Assembly: GCF_003337735.1 (NCBI RefSeq)
Contig: NZ_QPJY01000010.1
Span: forward strand, 1-64,000
Origin: Thioalbus denitrificans
GTDB taxonomy: Bacteria; Pseudomonadota; Gammaproteobacteria; DSM-26407
Direction of reading: 5' to 3'
Length of the DNA stretch: 64,000 nt
The notes below the pieces were generated by a model. It saw only the letters and a list, made by a program, of their open reading frames with translations, did no database searches and had not been told where the DNA came from. How positions within the stretch are numbered: the first letter of the stretch is position 1; every line of letters begins with the position of its first letter. Of the stretch, positions 9,029-18,801 are shown piece by piece. The translations under genes were made by a program, and so were the position numbers.

Positions 9029-9481
9029 TCAACGCCGGCTCCGGCGCCGCAGCTGGAAGCGGGCCACGGCCTTCATCACTTCGGCGAAGGGGACCGCATC
9101 CAGGCTTCCGAACCGCCCCATGGCGAGGGCGAGCAGCCCGCCGATGTCGGTCACCCGTGGGTCCTCCCCCACCGCCGGCTCCAGCACCGCCTGCAGCCCC
9201 TTCAGGCCGCCGCACTGGACCCGCATCTCCTTGGCGTGGGGCAGCGGCCCGTCCACTGTCACCAGCTGCAGGGCAAACTGGGCCCGCGGCCGCAGCAGGC
9301 CGAGCCATTCGGCGCAACGGCTCCAGCCCGTCTCCGAGTCGCAGGCCACGGCTTCGCGCTCAGCCAGGTTCAGGCGCCGGGCATGGGCGCAGTCGGCGCA
9401 CCGGGTCAGCAGCGCCTTTTCGAACCGGCAGGGACGCTCGTTGAGCGCCCGGTAGCCGTCACGGTATTCCGACTCCTCCAT
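9029..9481 (-). CDS. Conserved-looking cysteine-containing protein of unknown function
   Basis: A 150-residue protein I do not recognise. The first 60 residues contain five cysteines, including CADCAHARRL and CDSETGWSRC, a pattern that could bind zinc or an Fe-S cluster. The rest is a mixed alpha/beta-looking segment, and the tail is basic (RRRSRR). ATG at 9481 has GGAGGG upstream. It is the last gene of a three-gene minus-strand group with the small membrane protein (18-bp gap) and the MBL-fold gene. Confidence 0.65.
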   Translation of the reverse strand: MEESEYRDGYRALNERPCRFEKALLTRCADCAHARRLNLAEREAVACDSETGWSRCAEWLGLLRPRAQFALQLVTVDGPLPHAKEMRVQCGGLKGLQAVLEPAVGEDPRVTDIGGLLALAMGRFGSLDAVPFAEVMKAVARFQLRRRSRR

Positions 9482-9499
9482 CGGGCCCTCCGGTGATGT

Positions 9500-9760
9500 T
9501 CAACGCCGCCAGCGATAGGTGCGGTAGGGCCGCAGCGGGCCGGGGCCGGGGCCGGGGTCGGCGACGGCCCGCTCCCCTCCATTCCCGCCGCCCCGTCCAC
9601 CCTTCTCCGCCCCGGCGTCCAGCAGCATGAAGGTGGTGAAGGTGGCCACCAGCAGCAGGATGCCGCCCAGGGCCGGGTGCAGCAGCAGCCCGCCGAGCGC
9701 CGCGGCGAACAGCCCGGCCGCGATGCGGTTGCGCTGGCGGCGCGTGATGACCAGGGTCAT
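9500..9760 (-). CDS. Small membrane protein
   Basis: An 86-residue protein with a basic N-terminus (TRRQRNR), two adjacent hydrophobic stretches (about 14-28 and 32-47) separated by HPALGG, and a soluble Gly/Pro-rich tail ending TYRWRR. The ATG at 9758-9760 overlaps the stop of the upstream MBL-fold gene (ATGA), so the two are translationally coupled. Function unknown. Confidence 0.7.
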   Translation of the reverse strand: MTLVITRRQRNRIAAGLFAAALGGLLLHPALGGILLLVATFTTFMLLDAGAEKGGRGGGNGGERAVADPGPGPGPLRPYRTYRWRR

Positions 9761-10677
9761 TCGAACTCCAGCTCGGCGTAGACCTGCTGGGCGTTGCGGC
9801 CGGCAATCTGATCGGAAACGGCGAGGTAGTCGAAGCGGGACTGGTCGATGCCGCCCACCTCCTCCATACCCCCGCCCGCGTCCAGCAGCTCCCGCACCGC
9901 CGCGCGCAGGAAGCGCAGGTAGTCGTAGGTATCGGCCCGCGCCTGCGCCAGGTCCGTGGCGTGGCCATGGCCGGGGACCACGTGGGCCGGCTGCAGGGCC
10001 GCCAGCGCCTCGAAGGCCTCCAGCCAGCGGCCGCTGTGGGACTGGGCCCCGACCCCGAGCATCCGCTCCACGTAGACGATGTCGCCGGTGAAGACCACAC
10101 CCCGGTCCGGCAGCCACACGAAGCTGTCACCCGGCGTGTGGGCGGGCCCGGGATGGCGCAGCTCGAAACGGACCCCGCCGAGCTCGAGATCCAGCGCCTC
10201 GCCGAAGGTCTCGTCGGCGTACACCGGCTCGGTGCCGCGCGCCCCCGCCTCGCCCACCAGTTGCCACAGGGCGTTGATCTGGTCGCGGGCGCGGGCGTGC
10301 TGATCGGCCACCGCCGCCTCGGAGGCGACGATGCGCGCCCCCTGTGCCTTCCAGTAGCCGTTGCCCAGCCAGCGGTGATCCTGACCGCCGGTGTTGATGA
10401 CCAGAACCACCGGCAGGTCGCTCAGCGTGCGGATGAGTGCATGCAGCTGCCCGGCGCCGGCCCGGGTGCCGCCCGGGTCCACCAGCACCAGCCCCGCCGC
10501 GGTGATGACCAGGCCGAAGGTGGCGTTGTTGCCCAGGTTCTCCGGCGAGCGCTGATCCATTTCACCGACAATGGCGTACACCCCCTCGGCGACCGGCTGC
10601 ACTTCGAGCCCGGCGGCGGCCAGCGGCAGGGACGCCAGCAGCGCCAGGGCGGCGAACAGACCACGAATCCGGGACAT
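9757..10677 (-). CDS. Periplasmic MBL-fold protein with altered metal site
   Basis: A 306-residue metallo-beta-lactamase-fold protein with a signal peptide (LFAALALLASLPLAAA). The canonical HxHxDH is replaced: residues 94-101 read INTGGQDH, so both histidines of the first zinc site are Thr/Gly, while Asp100-His101 remain. Later ligands persist (RHPGPAHTPGD, FTGDIVY, VPGHGH). The general layout resembles SoxH/quinoprotein-relay hydrolases. Single-metal binding is inferred. ATG at 10677 is 8 bp from GAGAGG; ATG at 10683 is the alternative. It lies 163 bp after the SQR-like gene on the same strand and overlaps the next gene. Confidence 0.8.
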   Translation of the reverse strand: MSRIRGLFAALALLASLPLAAAGLEVQPVAEGVYAIVGEMDQRSPENLGNNATFGLVITAAGLVLVDPGGTRAGAGQLHALIRTLSDLPVVLVINTGGQDHRWLGNGYWKAQGARIVASEAAVADQHARARDQINALWQLVGEAGARGTEPVYADETFGEALDLELGGVRFELRHPGPAHTPGDSFVWLPDRGVVFTGDIVYVERMLGVGAQSHSGRWLEAFEALAALQPAHVVPGHGHATDLAQARADTYDYLRFLRAAVRELLDAGGGMEEVGGIDQSRFDYLAVSDQIAGRNAQQVYAELEFE

Positions 10678-10700
10678 CGACATCACCTCTCTCACTTGTT

Positions 10701-10817
10701 GAGCCACAGAGGGCACAGAGGACACGGAGAACCGGCTGCATCCAGTCCCGACGACGGGTGTCTGGCTGTCACCGGTGCGTTTCATGATCGCTGAACAGCG
10801 TGCCCTCTGTGGCCACG
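10701..10817. repeat. Inverted-arm element, 'ccacagagggcacagagg' family
   Basis: Left arm gccacagagggcacagag (10702-10719, continuing with gacacggag) and right arm gtgccctctgtggc (10799-10813) are inverted, about 70 bp apart. It lies between the SQR-like gene and the MBL-fold gene, immediately upstream of the latter's start region. Confidence 0.75.
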
Positions 10818-10840
10818 ACCGGTCGTCCGGCCTGCTGCGC

Positions 10841-11971
10841 TCAGCGGAACTGGCGCAGGTACCACCACTCCATGGCCCGCTTGGCCCAGTGGCCGAACCG
10901 GCTGGGCGGCAGCATCAGGTTGCGCCTCGGGGTGCGCACCACCAGCATGCCCCGATCCAGGGAATCGACGATGCAGGCCAGCTCCACCTTGAAGGTGGCC
11001 CCCGGCGCCCGGCCGTCCAGCTCCGCCTTCAGGTTGTCGGCCGCGGTGCGGGCCTGTTCGTCGGCCATGTGGGCCTGCTTGGGCATCCACTCCGGGCCGG
11101 GGAAGCTGCCCACGTCGCCGGCCACGTAGACCCGCTCGAAATCCGGCACCCGGCACTGGGCGTCGGCCTGCACCAGGCCGCCCGGGGAGCGGGGCAGCCC
11201 GGTGGCGTCGAGCCACGGGTTGCCGGTCATGCCGGGCATGAACAGGATGAGATCGGCGGGGATCTCGCCGCCCTCGGTCACTACCCGATCAGCCTCGAAG
11301 CGCACCATCTTGTGCCCCAGGTGGGTCTCGATGCCGCGCTCCTCCATGGCCCTGAGCAGGCGTTTCACCGCCTGCGGCCCGAGGCGCTTGCCGGGCTCCG
11401 GCGCCGGGCTGAAGAAGACCAGCCGGAACCGATCGCGGCGCCCCTCGCGCGTGAGCTGCCGGTGCAGCCCGAACAGGAACTCGAACATGGGCCCGCCGCG
11501 CATGGCGGAAGGCTCCTTCGGGTTGGAGGCGAAGCCCACGGCGATGGTGCCGCCCCTCTCCAGCTCCGCCAGCCGGGCGCGGATGGCCATGGCCGCGGGA
11601 ATGCCCTCGCAGGGGGTGATGGCGTGCTCGATGCCCGGCAGCTTCTTCAGGAAGCGGCCGCCGCTGGCGATGATGAGCCCGTCGTTGGCCACCTCGCCGG
11701 CGCTGGTGAGCACCATCCGACCGCCCTCGCCCAGCCCGGTGGCCTCGCCGGCATGGTAGGTGACCCGGTGGCGCGCGAAAAACCGCTCCAGGGGCAGCAC
11801 CAGGTCCTCGGGCTGACGCATGCCCGAGGGTATCCAGATGAGGCTGGGCAGGAAAACGAACTCGGGCCGTGGGGCAATCACCGTGATCTCCGCCTGCGGA
11901 TCCAGCGACCGCAGGCGGCGCACGGCGGTGAGCGCCGCGAAACCGGTACCGATGATGGTGACGCGGTTCAT
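10841..11971 (-). CDS. Sulfide:quinone oxidoreductase-like flavoprotein
   Basis: A 376-residue FAD protein of the SQR/type-II NADH dehydrogenase superfamily. It has an N-terminal dinucleotide fold (IIGTGFAALTAVRRL) and the FLPSLIWIPSG active-site loop typical of SQR. The C-terminal FAD motif is VYVAGDVGSF, and the amphipathic tail WWYLRQF suits membrane association. Of the three SQR cysteines, counterparts of the first (Cys121) and third (Cys333, ACIVD) are present. The middle one, normally before GPxYEF, is missing: the region reads NPKEPSAMRGGPMFEF. Sulfide oxidation is thus plausible but unproven. AGGAGG precedes the ATG. The 11996-12412 gene is 24 bp upstream, probably co-transcribed. Confidence 0.82.
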   Translation of the reverse strand: MNRVTIIGTGFAALTAVRRLRSLDPQAEITVIAPRPEFVFLPSLIWIPSGMRQPEDLVLPLERFFARHRVTYHAGEATGLGEGGRMVLTSAGEVANDGLIIASGGRFLKKLPGIEHAITPCEGIPAAMAIRARLAELERGGTIAVGFASNPKEPSAMRGGPMFEFLFGLHRQLTREGRRDRFRLVFFSPAPEPGKRLGPQAVKRLLRAMEERGIETHLGHKMVRFEADRVVTEGGEIPADLILFMPGMTGNPWLDATGLPRSPGGLVQADAQCRVPDFERVYVAGDVGSFPGPEWMPKQAHMADEQARTAADNLKAELDGRAPGATFKVELACIVDSLDRGMLVVRTPRRNLMLPPSRFGHWAKRAMEWWYLRQFR

Positions 11972-11995
11972 GGTCTGATTCCTCCTGGAACCGGG

Positions 11996-12412
11996 TCAGG
12001 CCTTGGACGGCGGCGTATGGCAGAGGGGCGAGTCGTCCGGGTGCTCCACGCAGTGGGCCACCTGGCGCACCAGCTGCTCCACCTCCTCGAGGCTCAGGGC
12101 CTGCAGGGTCTTGCCGAGCAGCTTCGGCTCCAGGCGGACCATGCAGGGACGGCCGTCGGTGAGCTCGATGCGGATGCCGGCGGCATTCTTCTCCAGGGCG
12201 TCGCCGGTCTCCTCGAGCAGCTCCTCCTGGGCACTCAGAATCTGGTCGTACTGCTCGTCGATGGCGTCCATGACCGCGTCGTCGAGATCCTCGGACACGG
12301 CCACCACCCCGCCCAGCTCGTCGTCCGAGCGGCTGTACTCCACGCCCCGCTCCGCAAGGAAACCCTCGAAGCGCTCACGCAGGCCATCGTCAAAAAAGAC
12401 ATACTCCAGCAT
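11996..12412 (-). CDS. Hypothetical acidic protein upstream of the SQR-like gene
   Basis: A 138-residue, strongly acidic protein (DDELGGVVAVSEDLDDAVMD) I do not recognise. Residues near the end include GKTLQALSLEEVEQLVRQVAHCVE and two further cysteines (PLCHTPP). No signal peptide or membrane segment is seen. The ATG at 12412 has GGAGGG 9 bp upstream; an in-frame ATG at 12433 lacks one. It is 24 bp from the flavoprotein gene, so a shared role is likely, but nothing in the sequence defines it. Confidence 0.7.
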   Translation of the reverse strand: MLEYVFFDDGLRERFEGFLAERGVEYSRSDDELGGVVAVSEDLDDAVMDAIDEQYDQILSAQEELLEETGDALEKNAAGIRIELTDGRPCMVRLEPKLLGKTLQALSLEEVEQLVRQVAHCVEHPDDSPLCHTPPSKA

Positions 12413-12497
12413 CGAATCAAACCCTCCATCCATGTGCGGATCACGGTAGCGGACGGGGCGGCCGCGGGCGTCGCGCCATCCCCGGCGGAATCACTGA

Positions 12498-13652
<1,155 letters not shown>

Positions 13653-13671
13653 GCGCCTCAAGCCCCCAGGC

Positions 13672-13719
13672 CCTCCCCCTGGACGGGGGAGGCTCGCCTC
13701 ACCCCTTACGCCTCACCCC
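13672..13719. terminator. Bidirectional hairpin and short tandem units between hemB and ppx
   Basis: Inverted repeat cctcccc...gggggagg (13672-13692) between convergent genes can act as a terminator, though T-runs are poor. It is followed by cctcaccccttacgcctcac (13698-13717), a short direct-repeat array like the arms of other intergenic elements, reaching the ppx stop codon at 13720. Confidence 0.5.
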
Positions 13720-15252
13720 TCACTGGTAACTCAGCCGGTACCTGGCCGCCCTGAGGTAGGCGGCCTCCTGCTCGAGGTCGGCGCGGGTGAGGGGATGGCC
13801 GTCGAGCCAGCCCTCCGGGAACACCACCTCGAGGCCGCGGCCCTCGGCGCGCAGCCGGATATCGGGCAGGGGCACCTCGGAGTGGCTGCGGTGCAGCAGG
13901 GCGGCCAGGCGCAGGAGAATGCACAGGCGCGGGGCGCAGCGGCGCTCCTCGGCGGCCAGGTGCTGGAACACGGCCACGGGGAACTTGCGCCGGTGGCCGC
14001 GCACCAGCGCCGCCAGCAGCTGCTGCTCCTGGCGCGAAAATCCGGGCAGATCGGCGTTGGCCACCAGGTAGGCGCCGTGCTTGTGGAACTGGTTGTGGGC
14101 CACCACCAGGCCCACCTCGTGCAGCCGCGCGCCCCAGCGCAGCAGATCCGCCAGCTCCGCGCAGTGCAGCTTCCAAGCCTCCCGCACCTGCTCCAGGCCG
14201 GCCAGGGCGGCGGACTCGACCCGGGCGGCCTGGCCCTCGTCGACCCCCAGGCGCCGCCCCAGGGCGCCGATGGTGCGATCGCGCACATCCTCGTGGCGGA
14301 TGCGCCCGGCCAGGTCGAACAGCAGACCCTCCCGCAGCGCCCCGTCGGAGACCCGCATGCGCTCGATGCCGAGGGACTCGAAGGCGGCGAGTAGAATGGC
14401 GAAACCGCCGGGGAAGATGCCGGCGCGGTCGGGGCGCAGCCCCTCCAGCCGGAGACGGCTCACCGCCTCCTGGGCGATGAGGGCCTTGCGCAGCTTCTTC
14501 AGCGACGCCAGGGTGATGCCGTCGTCGCTCCAGCCGTTGGCGAGCACCACCTCCTGGATGGAGCGGATGGTGCCCGAGGCGCCCGCGACGCTCTCCCAGC
14601 CCAGGCGGCGGTAGCGCTGTTCGATGGCCTGCAGCTCCTGGCGGGCGGCCAGCACGGCCCGGTCCAGGTTGGCCCGGCTGAGGGCGTCATCGGCGAAGTG
14701 GGCCAGGGTGTAGCTCACGCAACCCATGTGCAGGCTCTCGGTCTCGGCCGTCTCGAACCGCTCGCCGATGATGAACTCCGTGCTGCCGCCGCCGATGTCC
14801 ATCACCAGCCGCCGGCCGGCGTCGTCGGCCAGGGAGTGGGCCACCCCCAGGTAGATGAGGCGCGCCTCCTCGCGCCCGGCGATCACCTCGATGGGGTGAC
14901 CCAGGGCGCGCTGGGCGGCGCCGATGAACTGCGCCCCGTTGTGGGCCATGCGCAGGGTGTTGGTCCCCACCGCCCGCACCGTGCCGGGGGGCATTCCGCG
15001 CAGGCGCTGGCCGAAGCGCTCCAGGCACGCCAGGGCCCGTTCCATGGCCACGGGGGTGAGATTGCGCCGGGCGTCGAGTCCGGCGCCGAGCTGGACCATC
15101 TCGCGCAGCCGGTCGAGCACCTGCAGGGCGCCGTCGGCCTCGCGGGCGATCAGGAGGTGGAAGCTGTTGGATCCGAGGTCGATGGCGGCAAGGGTCTGCC
15201 CGGCCTCGGCCTCGGGGGCCGGCCCGCCGCGCAGCGCGGCGGGTTCGGTCAT
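13720..15252 (-). CDS. ppx: Exopolyphosphatase, Ppx/GppA family
   Basis: A 510-residue enzyme that removes terminal phosphate from polyphosphate, or hydrolyses pppGpp in GppA members. The ASKHA ATPase fold is shown by [16 protein letters not shown] near the N-terminus, [12 protein letters not shown] and [13 protein letters not shown]. The C-terminal half has the HD-like helical domain typical of the full-length family ([20 protein letters not shown]). ATG at 15250-15252 overlaps the rhlB stop by 4 bp, so ppx is coupled to the helicase gene. The two activities cannot be separated from sequence alone. Confidence 0.93.
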   Translation of the reverse strand: MTEPAALRGGPAPEAEAGQTLAAIDLGSNSFHLLIAREADGALQVLDRLREMVQLGAGLDARRNLTPVAMERALACLERFGQRLRGMPPGTVRAVGTNTLRMAHNGAQFIGAAQRALGHPIEVIAGREEARLIYLGVAHSLADDAGRRLVMDIGGGSTEFIIGERFETAETESLHMGCVSYTLAHFADDALSRANLDRAVLAARQELQAIEQRYRRLGWESVAGASGTIRSIQEVVLANGWSDDGITLASLKKLRKALIAQEAVSRLRLEGLRPDRAGIFPGGFAILLAAFESLGIERMRVSDGALREGLLFDLAGRIRHEDVRDRTIGALGRRLGVDEGQAARVESAALAGLEQVREAWKLHCAELADLLRWGARLHEVGLVVAHNQFHKHGAYLVANADLPGFSRQEQQLLAALVRGHRRKFPVAVFQHLAAEERRCAPRLCILLRLAALLHRSHSEVPLPDIRLRAEGRGLEVVFPEGWLDGHPLTRADLEQEAAYLRAARYRLSYQ

Positions 15253-16682
15253 TGGGTGGGCTCCGTACCGGGCTTGGCGCCGCGCCGGCGCCGGCGCGGC
15301 GGCCGCTCCTTCCGCCCCTCCCCGCCGCCATCGGCTTTGGCCGGCCGGTCCTGGGCGGGAGCGGAAGACTCGCCGCGGCGGCTGCCGCCCCGGCTGCCTT
15401 CCCCGCGCCGACCCTCGCCCCGCCGCCCGTCCCCGCGGCGCCCCCCGCCGTCACGCCCGCGGCGGTCCAGCCGCGGCCGGCGCTCCAGCTTGATGGGGGG
15501 CTCGGGCTTGATCAGGAGATCCTCGGACAGGGCGCCCGCGGGAATGCGGTGGCCGATGTAGGCCTCGATCTCCGGCAGGGAGAAGGCGTAGTCCTCGCAG
15601 GCGAAACTCACCGCGTCGCCGCTGGCCCCGGCGCGCGCCGTGCGACCGATGCGGTGGACGTAGTCCTCGGCGTCCTGGGGCAGATCGAAGTTGAACACGT
15701 GGCTGACATCGGGAATGTGCAGGCCGCGGGCGGCCACGTCGGTGGCCACCAGCACCGGCAGCTCGCCGGCCTGGAACTCGGCCAGCAGCTTGAGGCGCTT
15801 GCGCTGGGGCACGTCGCCGGAGAGCACCGCGGCGCGGATGCCGTTGCCCTCCAGGTAGGCGTAGACCCGGTCGGCGACGCGCTTGGTGTTGACGAACACG
15901 ATGCTGCGGCGGGGGTCCATGTGCTTGAGCAGCCCCAGCAGCAGCGGGATCTTCTCGTCATTGGCGGGATGGTAGACCACCTGGGTGACCTTGTCGGCGG
16001 TCACCTTGTCCGGCTCCACCCGCACCGTCACGGCGTTGTTCATGTGCTCGTAGGCGAGCTCCAGCACCCGGAACGACAGGGTGGCGGAAAAGAGCATGTT
16101 GAGGCGCTGCTCGGGGGGCGGCATGCGGCGCATGAGATAGCGGATGTCATTGATGAACCCGAGGTCGAACATCCGGTCGGCCTCGTCCAGCACCATCACC
16201 TGGATCGCCTTCAGGTCGTAGACCTTCTGCTTGAAGTAGTCGATGAGGCGGCCCGGGGTGCCGATGAGCACGTCCACCCCCTCCACGAGCATGGCGCGCT
16301 GGGTGTCGTAGCCGGCGCCACCGTAGACCACCCCCATGCGCAGGCCGGTGTGGCCGCCCAGCTGCTCGGCGTCCTTGTGGATCTGCACCGCCAGCTCGCG
16401 GGTGGGGGCGACCATGATGGCCAGGGGCTGGTTGGGCCGGCGCTGGGGATCGGGCGGGTGGCGGAGAATACGGTTGAAGGCCGCCACCAGGAACGCGGCC
16501 GTCTTGCCGGTGCCGGTCTGGGCCTGCCCGGCCACATCCTCGCCCTTGAGCAGGTGCGGCAGGGTGGCGGCCTGGATGGGCGTGCAGTGGGTGAAACCCG
16601 CCTCGTCGAGGCCGCGGATGACCGGAGCCGGCAGGTCCAGGGAGGCGAAGGAGGTGGTGCTGGTCGATGTCTCTGCATTCAT
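15249..16682 (-). CDS. rhlB: DEAD-box ATP-dependent RNA helicase RhlB
   Basis: RNA-unwinding ATPase, in E. coli part of the RNA degradosome. Motifs in order: FxxL with GFTHCTPIQ (Q motif), AQTGTGKT (Walker A), [38 protein letters not shown] and [10 protein letters not shown]. The last 80 residues are a disordered Arg/Gly-rich tail ([19 protein letters not shown]) that would bind RNA. The ATG at 16682 is preferred; a TTG 9 bp upstream is in frame. It leads a two-gene unit with ppx and is divergent from trxA, as is common for rhlB-trxA-rho in gammaproteobacteria. Confidence 0.95.
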   Translation of the reverse strand: MNAETSTSTTSFASLDLPAPVIRGLDEAGFTHCTPIQAATLPHLLKGEDVAGQAQTGTGKTAAFLVAAFNRILRHPPDPQRRPNQPLAIMVAPTRELAVQIHKDAEQLGGHTGLRMGVVYGGAGYDTQRAMLVEGVDVLIGTPGRLIDYFKQKVYDLKAIQVMVLDEADRMFDLGFINDIRYLMRRMPPPEQRLNMLFSATLSFRVLELAYEHMNNAVTVRVEPDKVTADKVTQVVYHPANDEKIPLLLGLLKHMDPRRSIVFVNTKRVADRVYAYLEGNGIRAAVLSGDVPQRKRLKLLAEFQAGELPVLVATDVAARGLHIPDVSHVFNFDLPQDAEDYVHRIGRTARAGASGDAVSFACEDYAFSLPEIEAYIGHRIPAGALSEDLLIKPEPPIKLERRPRLDRRGRDGGGRRGDGRRGEGRRGEGSRGGSRRGESSAPAQDRPAKADGGGEGRKERPPRRRRRGAKPGTEPTQ

Positions 16683-16863
16683 GCGCGCCAAGCATAGCAG
16701 AGCAGCCGCGGAAAACGGAGCATGGCGGGAAGGCGTGGACTTGAAAATCGACCCGTATTCAGCTCAAATGGAGCGAGTCCCGCAACTTGCCGCAGTCCCC
16801 ATTGCACACACGAACCGCCGTTGGGGGCGCTGCACGTCCATTTCCCCGGAGGCAAAGCGAACC

Positions 16864-17190
16864 ATGAGCGACAAAATCGTGCACGTAACGGACACCACCT
16901 TCGAGCAGGAGGTGCTCAAGGCCGACGGTGCCGTTATCGTGGACTTCTGGGCCGACTGGTGCGGTCCCTGCAAGATGATCGCCCCCATCCTCGACGAGAT
17001 TGCCGACGAGTACAACGGCAAGGTCAAAGTGGCCAAGCTCAACATCGACGAGAATCCGGGCACTCCGCCCAAGTACGGCATCCGCGGCATTCCCACCCTG
17101 ATGCTGTTCAAGGAGGGGAACGTGGAAGCGACGAAGGTGGGAGCGGTCTCCAAGTCCCAGCTCGCCGCCTTCCTGGACAGCAACCTGTAG
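16864..17190 (+). CDS. trxA: Thioredoxin 1
   Basis: A 108-residue cytoplasmic disulfide reductase with the classic [15 protein letters not shown] active site and the cis-Pro segment [16 protein letters not shown] lies about 13 bp before the ATG. It is followed after 273 bp by rho, the usual gammaproteobacterial order. A GC hairpin just after the stop (17205-17238) could attenuate transcription. Confidence 0.98.
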   Translation: MSDKIVHVTDTTFEQEVLKADGAVIVDFWADWCGPCKMIAPILDEIADEYNGKVKVAKLNIDENPGTPPKYGIRGIPTLMLFKEGNVEATKVGAVSKSQLAAFLDSNL

Positions 17191-17463
17191 ACCGGAATCC
17201 CGTGCCGGGGCGGCCCCTTCTCCCAGTCGCCGCCCCGGTCGCCCGAACACCGGACCGGGTCCCGTTCCCAAAAGTCTGGACGCCACCGGGCCGACCTGCT
17301 AACTTAACCACGCTGCCGGACAACCGGCCGCTCACCGCAGAACGACCGCCACCCCCCGATCAAGCCGAGCCGACGTCCCCAAACCGTCCGCGGTACGCCC
17401 TCTGCGTATCCATCGCATCCCGCCGGTGCACACACATAATAAACGCGACACATTGACACACCC
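17191..17463 (+). promoter_or_regulatory. trxA-rho intergenic/rho leader
   Basis: 273 bp between trxA and rho. A 9-bp stem (ccggggcgg/ccgccccgg, 17205-17213 and 17230-17238) without a T-run follows trxA. CATAAT at 17435-17440 could be a -10 box, which would give a very short rho leader. No Shine-Dalgarno sequence precedes the rho ATG. rho is autoregulated through its leader in E. coli; whether that applies here is not visible. Confidence 0.4.
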
Positions 17464-18726
17464 ATGAACCTGACCGAACTGAAGAAGAAGTCCGCCACGG
17501 ACATCATTGCCATTGCCGAGTCGATGGGGCTCGAGGGGGCATCCCGTTCCCGCAAGCAGGATGTGATCTTCTCCATCCTGAAGGCCCATGCCAAGAACGG
17601 GGAGGACATCTACGGCGACGGCGTGCTGGAGATTCTCCAGGACGGCTTCGGCTTCCTCCGCTCCGCCGACGCCTCCTACCTGGCCGGCCCGGACGACATC
17701 TACGTCTCCCCCAGCCAGATCCGGCGCTTCAACCTGCGCACCGGCGACACCATCGAGGGCAAGATCCGGCCACCCAAGGAGGGCGAGCGCTACTTCGCCC
17801 TGCTGAAGGTGAACAAGATCAACTTCGAGCCGCCGGAGAACGCCAAGAACAAGGTGGTGTTCGAGAACCTGACCCCGCTGTTCGCCCGCGACCGGCTGGT
17901 CATGGAGCGCGGCAACGGCAGCACCGAGGACATCACCGCCCGGGTCATCGACCTGGTGGCGCCCATCGGCAAGGGCCAGCGCGGCCTCATCGTCTCGCCG
18001 CCCAAGGCCGGCAAGACGATGATCCTGCAGCACATCGCCCAGAGCATCGCCGCCAACCACCCCGAGTGCTACCTCATCGTGCTGCTCATCGACGAGCGCC
18101 CCGAGGAGGTGACCGAGATGCAGCGTTCGGTCCGCGGCGAGGTGGTGTCAAGCACCTTCGACGAACCCGCCGCCCGCCATGTCCAGGTGGCCGAGATGGT
18201 CATCGAGAAGGCCAAGCGGCTGGTGGAGCACAAGCGCGACGTGGTGATCCTGCTGGACTCCATCACCCGCCTGGCGCGCGCCTACAACACCGTGGTGCCC
18301 TCCTCCGGCAAGGTGCTCACCGGCGGCGTGGACGCCAACGCCCTGCAGCGGCCCAAGCGCTTCTTCGGCGCGGCGCGCAACATCGAGGAGGGCGGCTCGC
18401 TCAGCATCATCGCCACCGCCCTGGTGGACACCGGCTCCAAGATGGACGAGGTGATCTACGAGGAGTTCAAGGGCACCGGCAACAACGAGCTGCACCTGGA
18501 TCGGCGCATCTCCGAGAAGCGGGTCTTCCCGGCCATCAACATCAACCGCTCCGGCACCCGCCGCGAGGAGCTGCTCACCTCGCCAGAGGAGCTGCAGAAG
18601 ATGTGGATCCTGCGCAAGCTGCTCCACCCCATGGACGAGCTGGCGGCCATGGAGTTCCTCATCGACAAGCTCAAGCAGACCAAGACCAACTCGGAGTTCT
18701 TCGAGTCGATGAAGCGGGCCGGCTGA
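17464..18726 (+). CDS. rho: Transcription termination factor Rho
   Basis: Hexameric RNA-dependent ATPase for factor-dependent termination. The 420 residues are near-identical in layout to E. coli Rho. The N-terminal helical domain starts [10 protein letters not shown], followed by an OSB cold-shock-like RNA-binding domain ([17 protein letters not shown]). Walker A is in SPPKAGKTM, Walker B in [18 protein letters not shown], the Q-loop follows, and the R-loop lies near [20 protein letters not shown]. The start is fixed by family alignment even though no Shine-Dalgarno sequence is visible. Confidence 0.98.
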   Translation: MNLTELKKKSATDIIAIAESMGLEGASRSRKQDVIFSILKAHAKNGEDIYGDGVLEILQDGFGFLRSADASYLAGPDDIYVSPSQIRRFNLRTGDTIEGKIRPPKEGERYFALLKVNKINFEPPENAKNKVVFENLTPLFARDRLVMERGNGSTEDITARVIDLVAPIGKGQRGLIVSPPKAGKTMILQHIAQSIAANHPECYLIVLLIDERPEEVTEMQRSVRGEVVSSTFDEPAARHVQVAEMVIEKAKRLVEHKRDVVILLDSITRLARAYNTVVPSSGKVLTGGVDANALQRPKRFFGAARNIEEGGSLSIIATALVDTGSKMDEVIYEEFKGTGNNELHLDRRISEKRVFPAININRSGTRREELLTSPEELQKMWILRKLLHPMDELAAMEFLIDKLKQTKTNSEFFESMKRAG

Positions 18727-18740
18727 GGCCGCGTCCCACC

Positions 18741-18770
18741 CCGCCGCCCTCCCGCTGGGGAGGGCGGCGG
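18741..18770 (+). terminator. GC-rich hairpin after rho
   Basis: Perfect 13-bp stem (ccgccgccctccc / gggagggcggcgg) with a 4-nt loop, 14 bp after the rho stop and between convergent rho and glgP. No T-run follows, so it may need Rho or act mainly as a 3'-end stabiliser. Confidence 0.65.
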
Positions 18771-18801
18771 ATCGCTGAAGGCGCCACCGCCCGCCCCGCA
18801 T

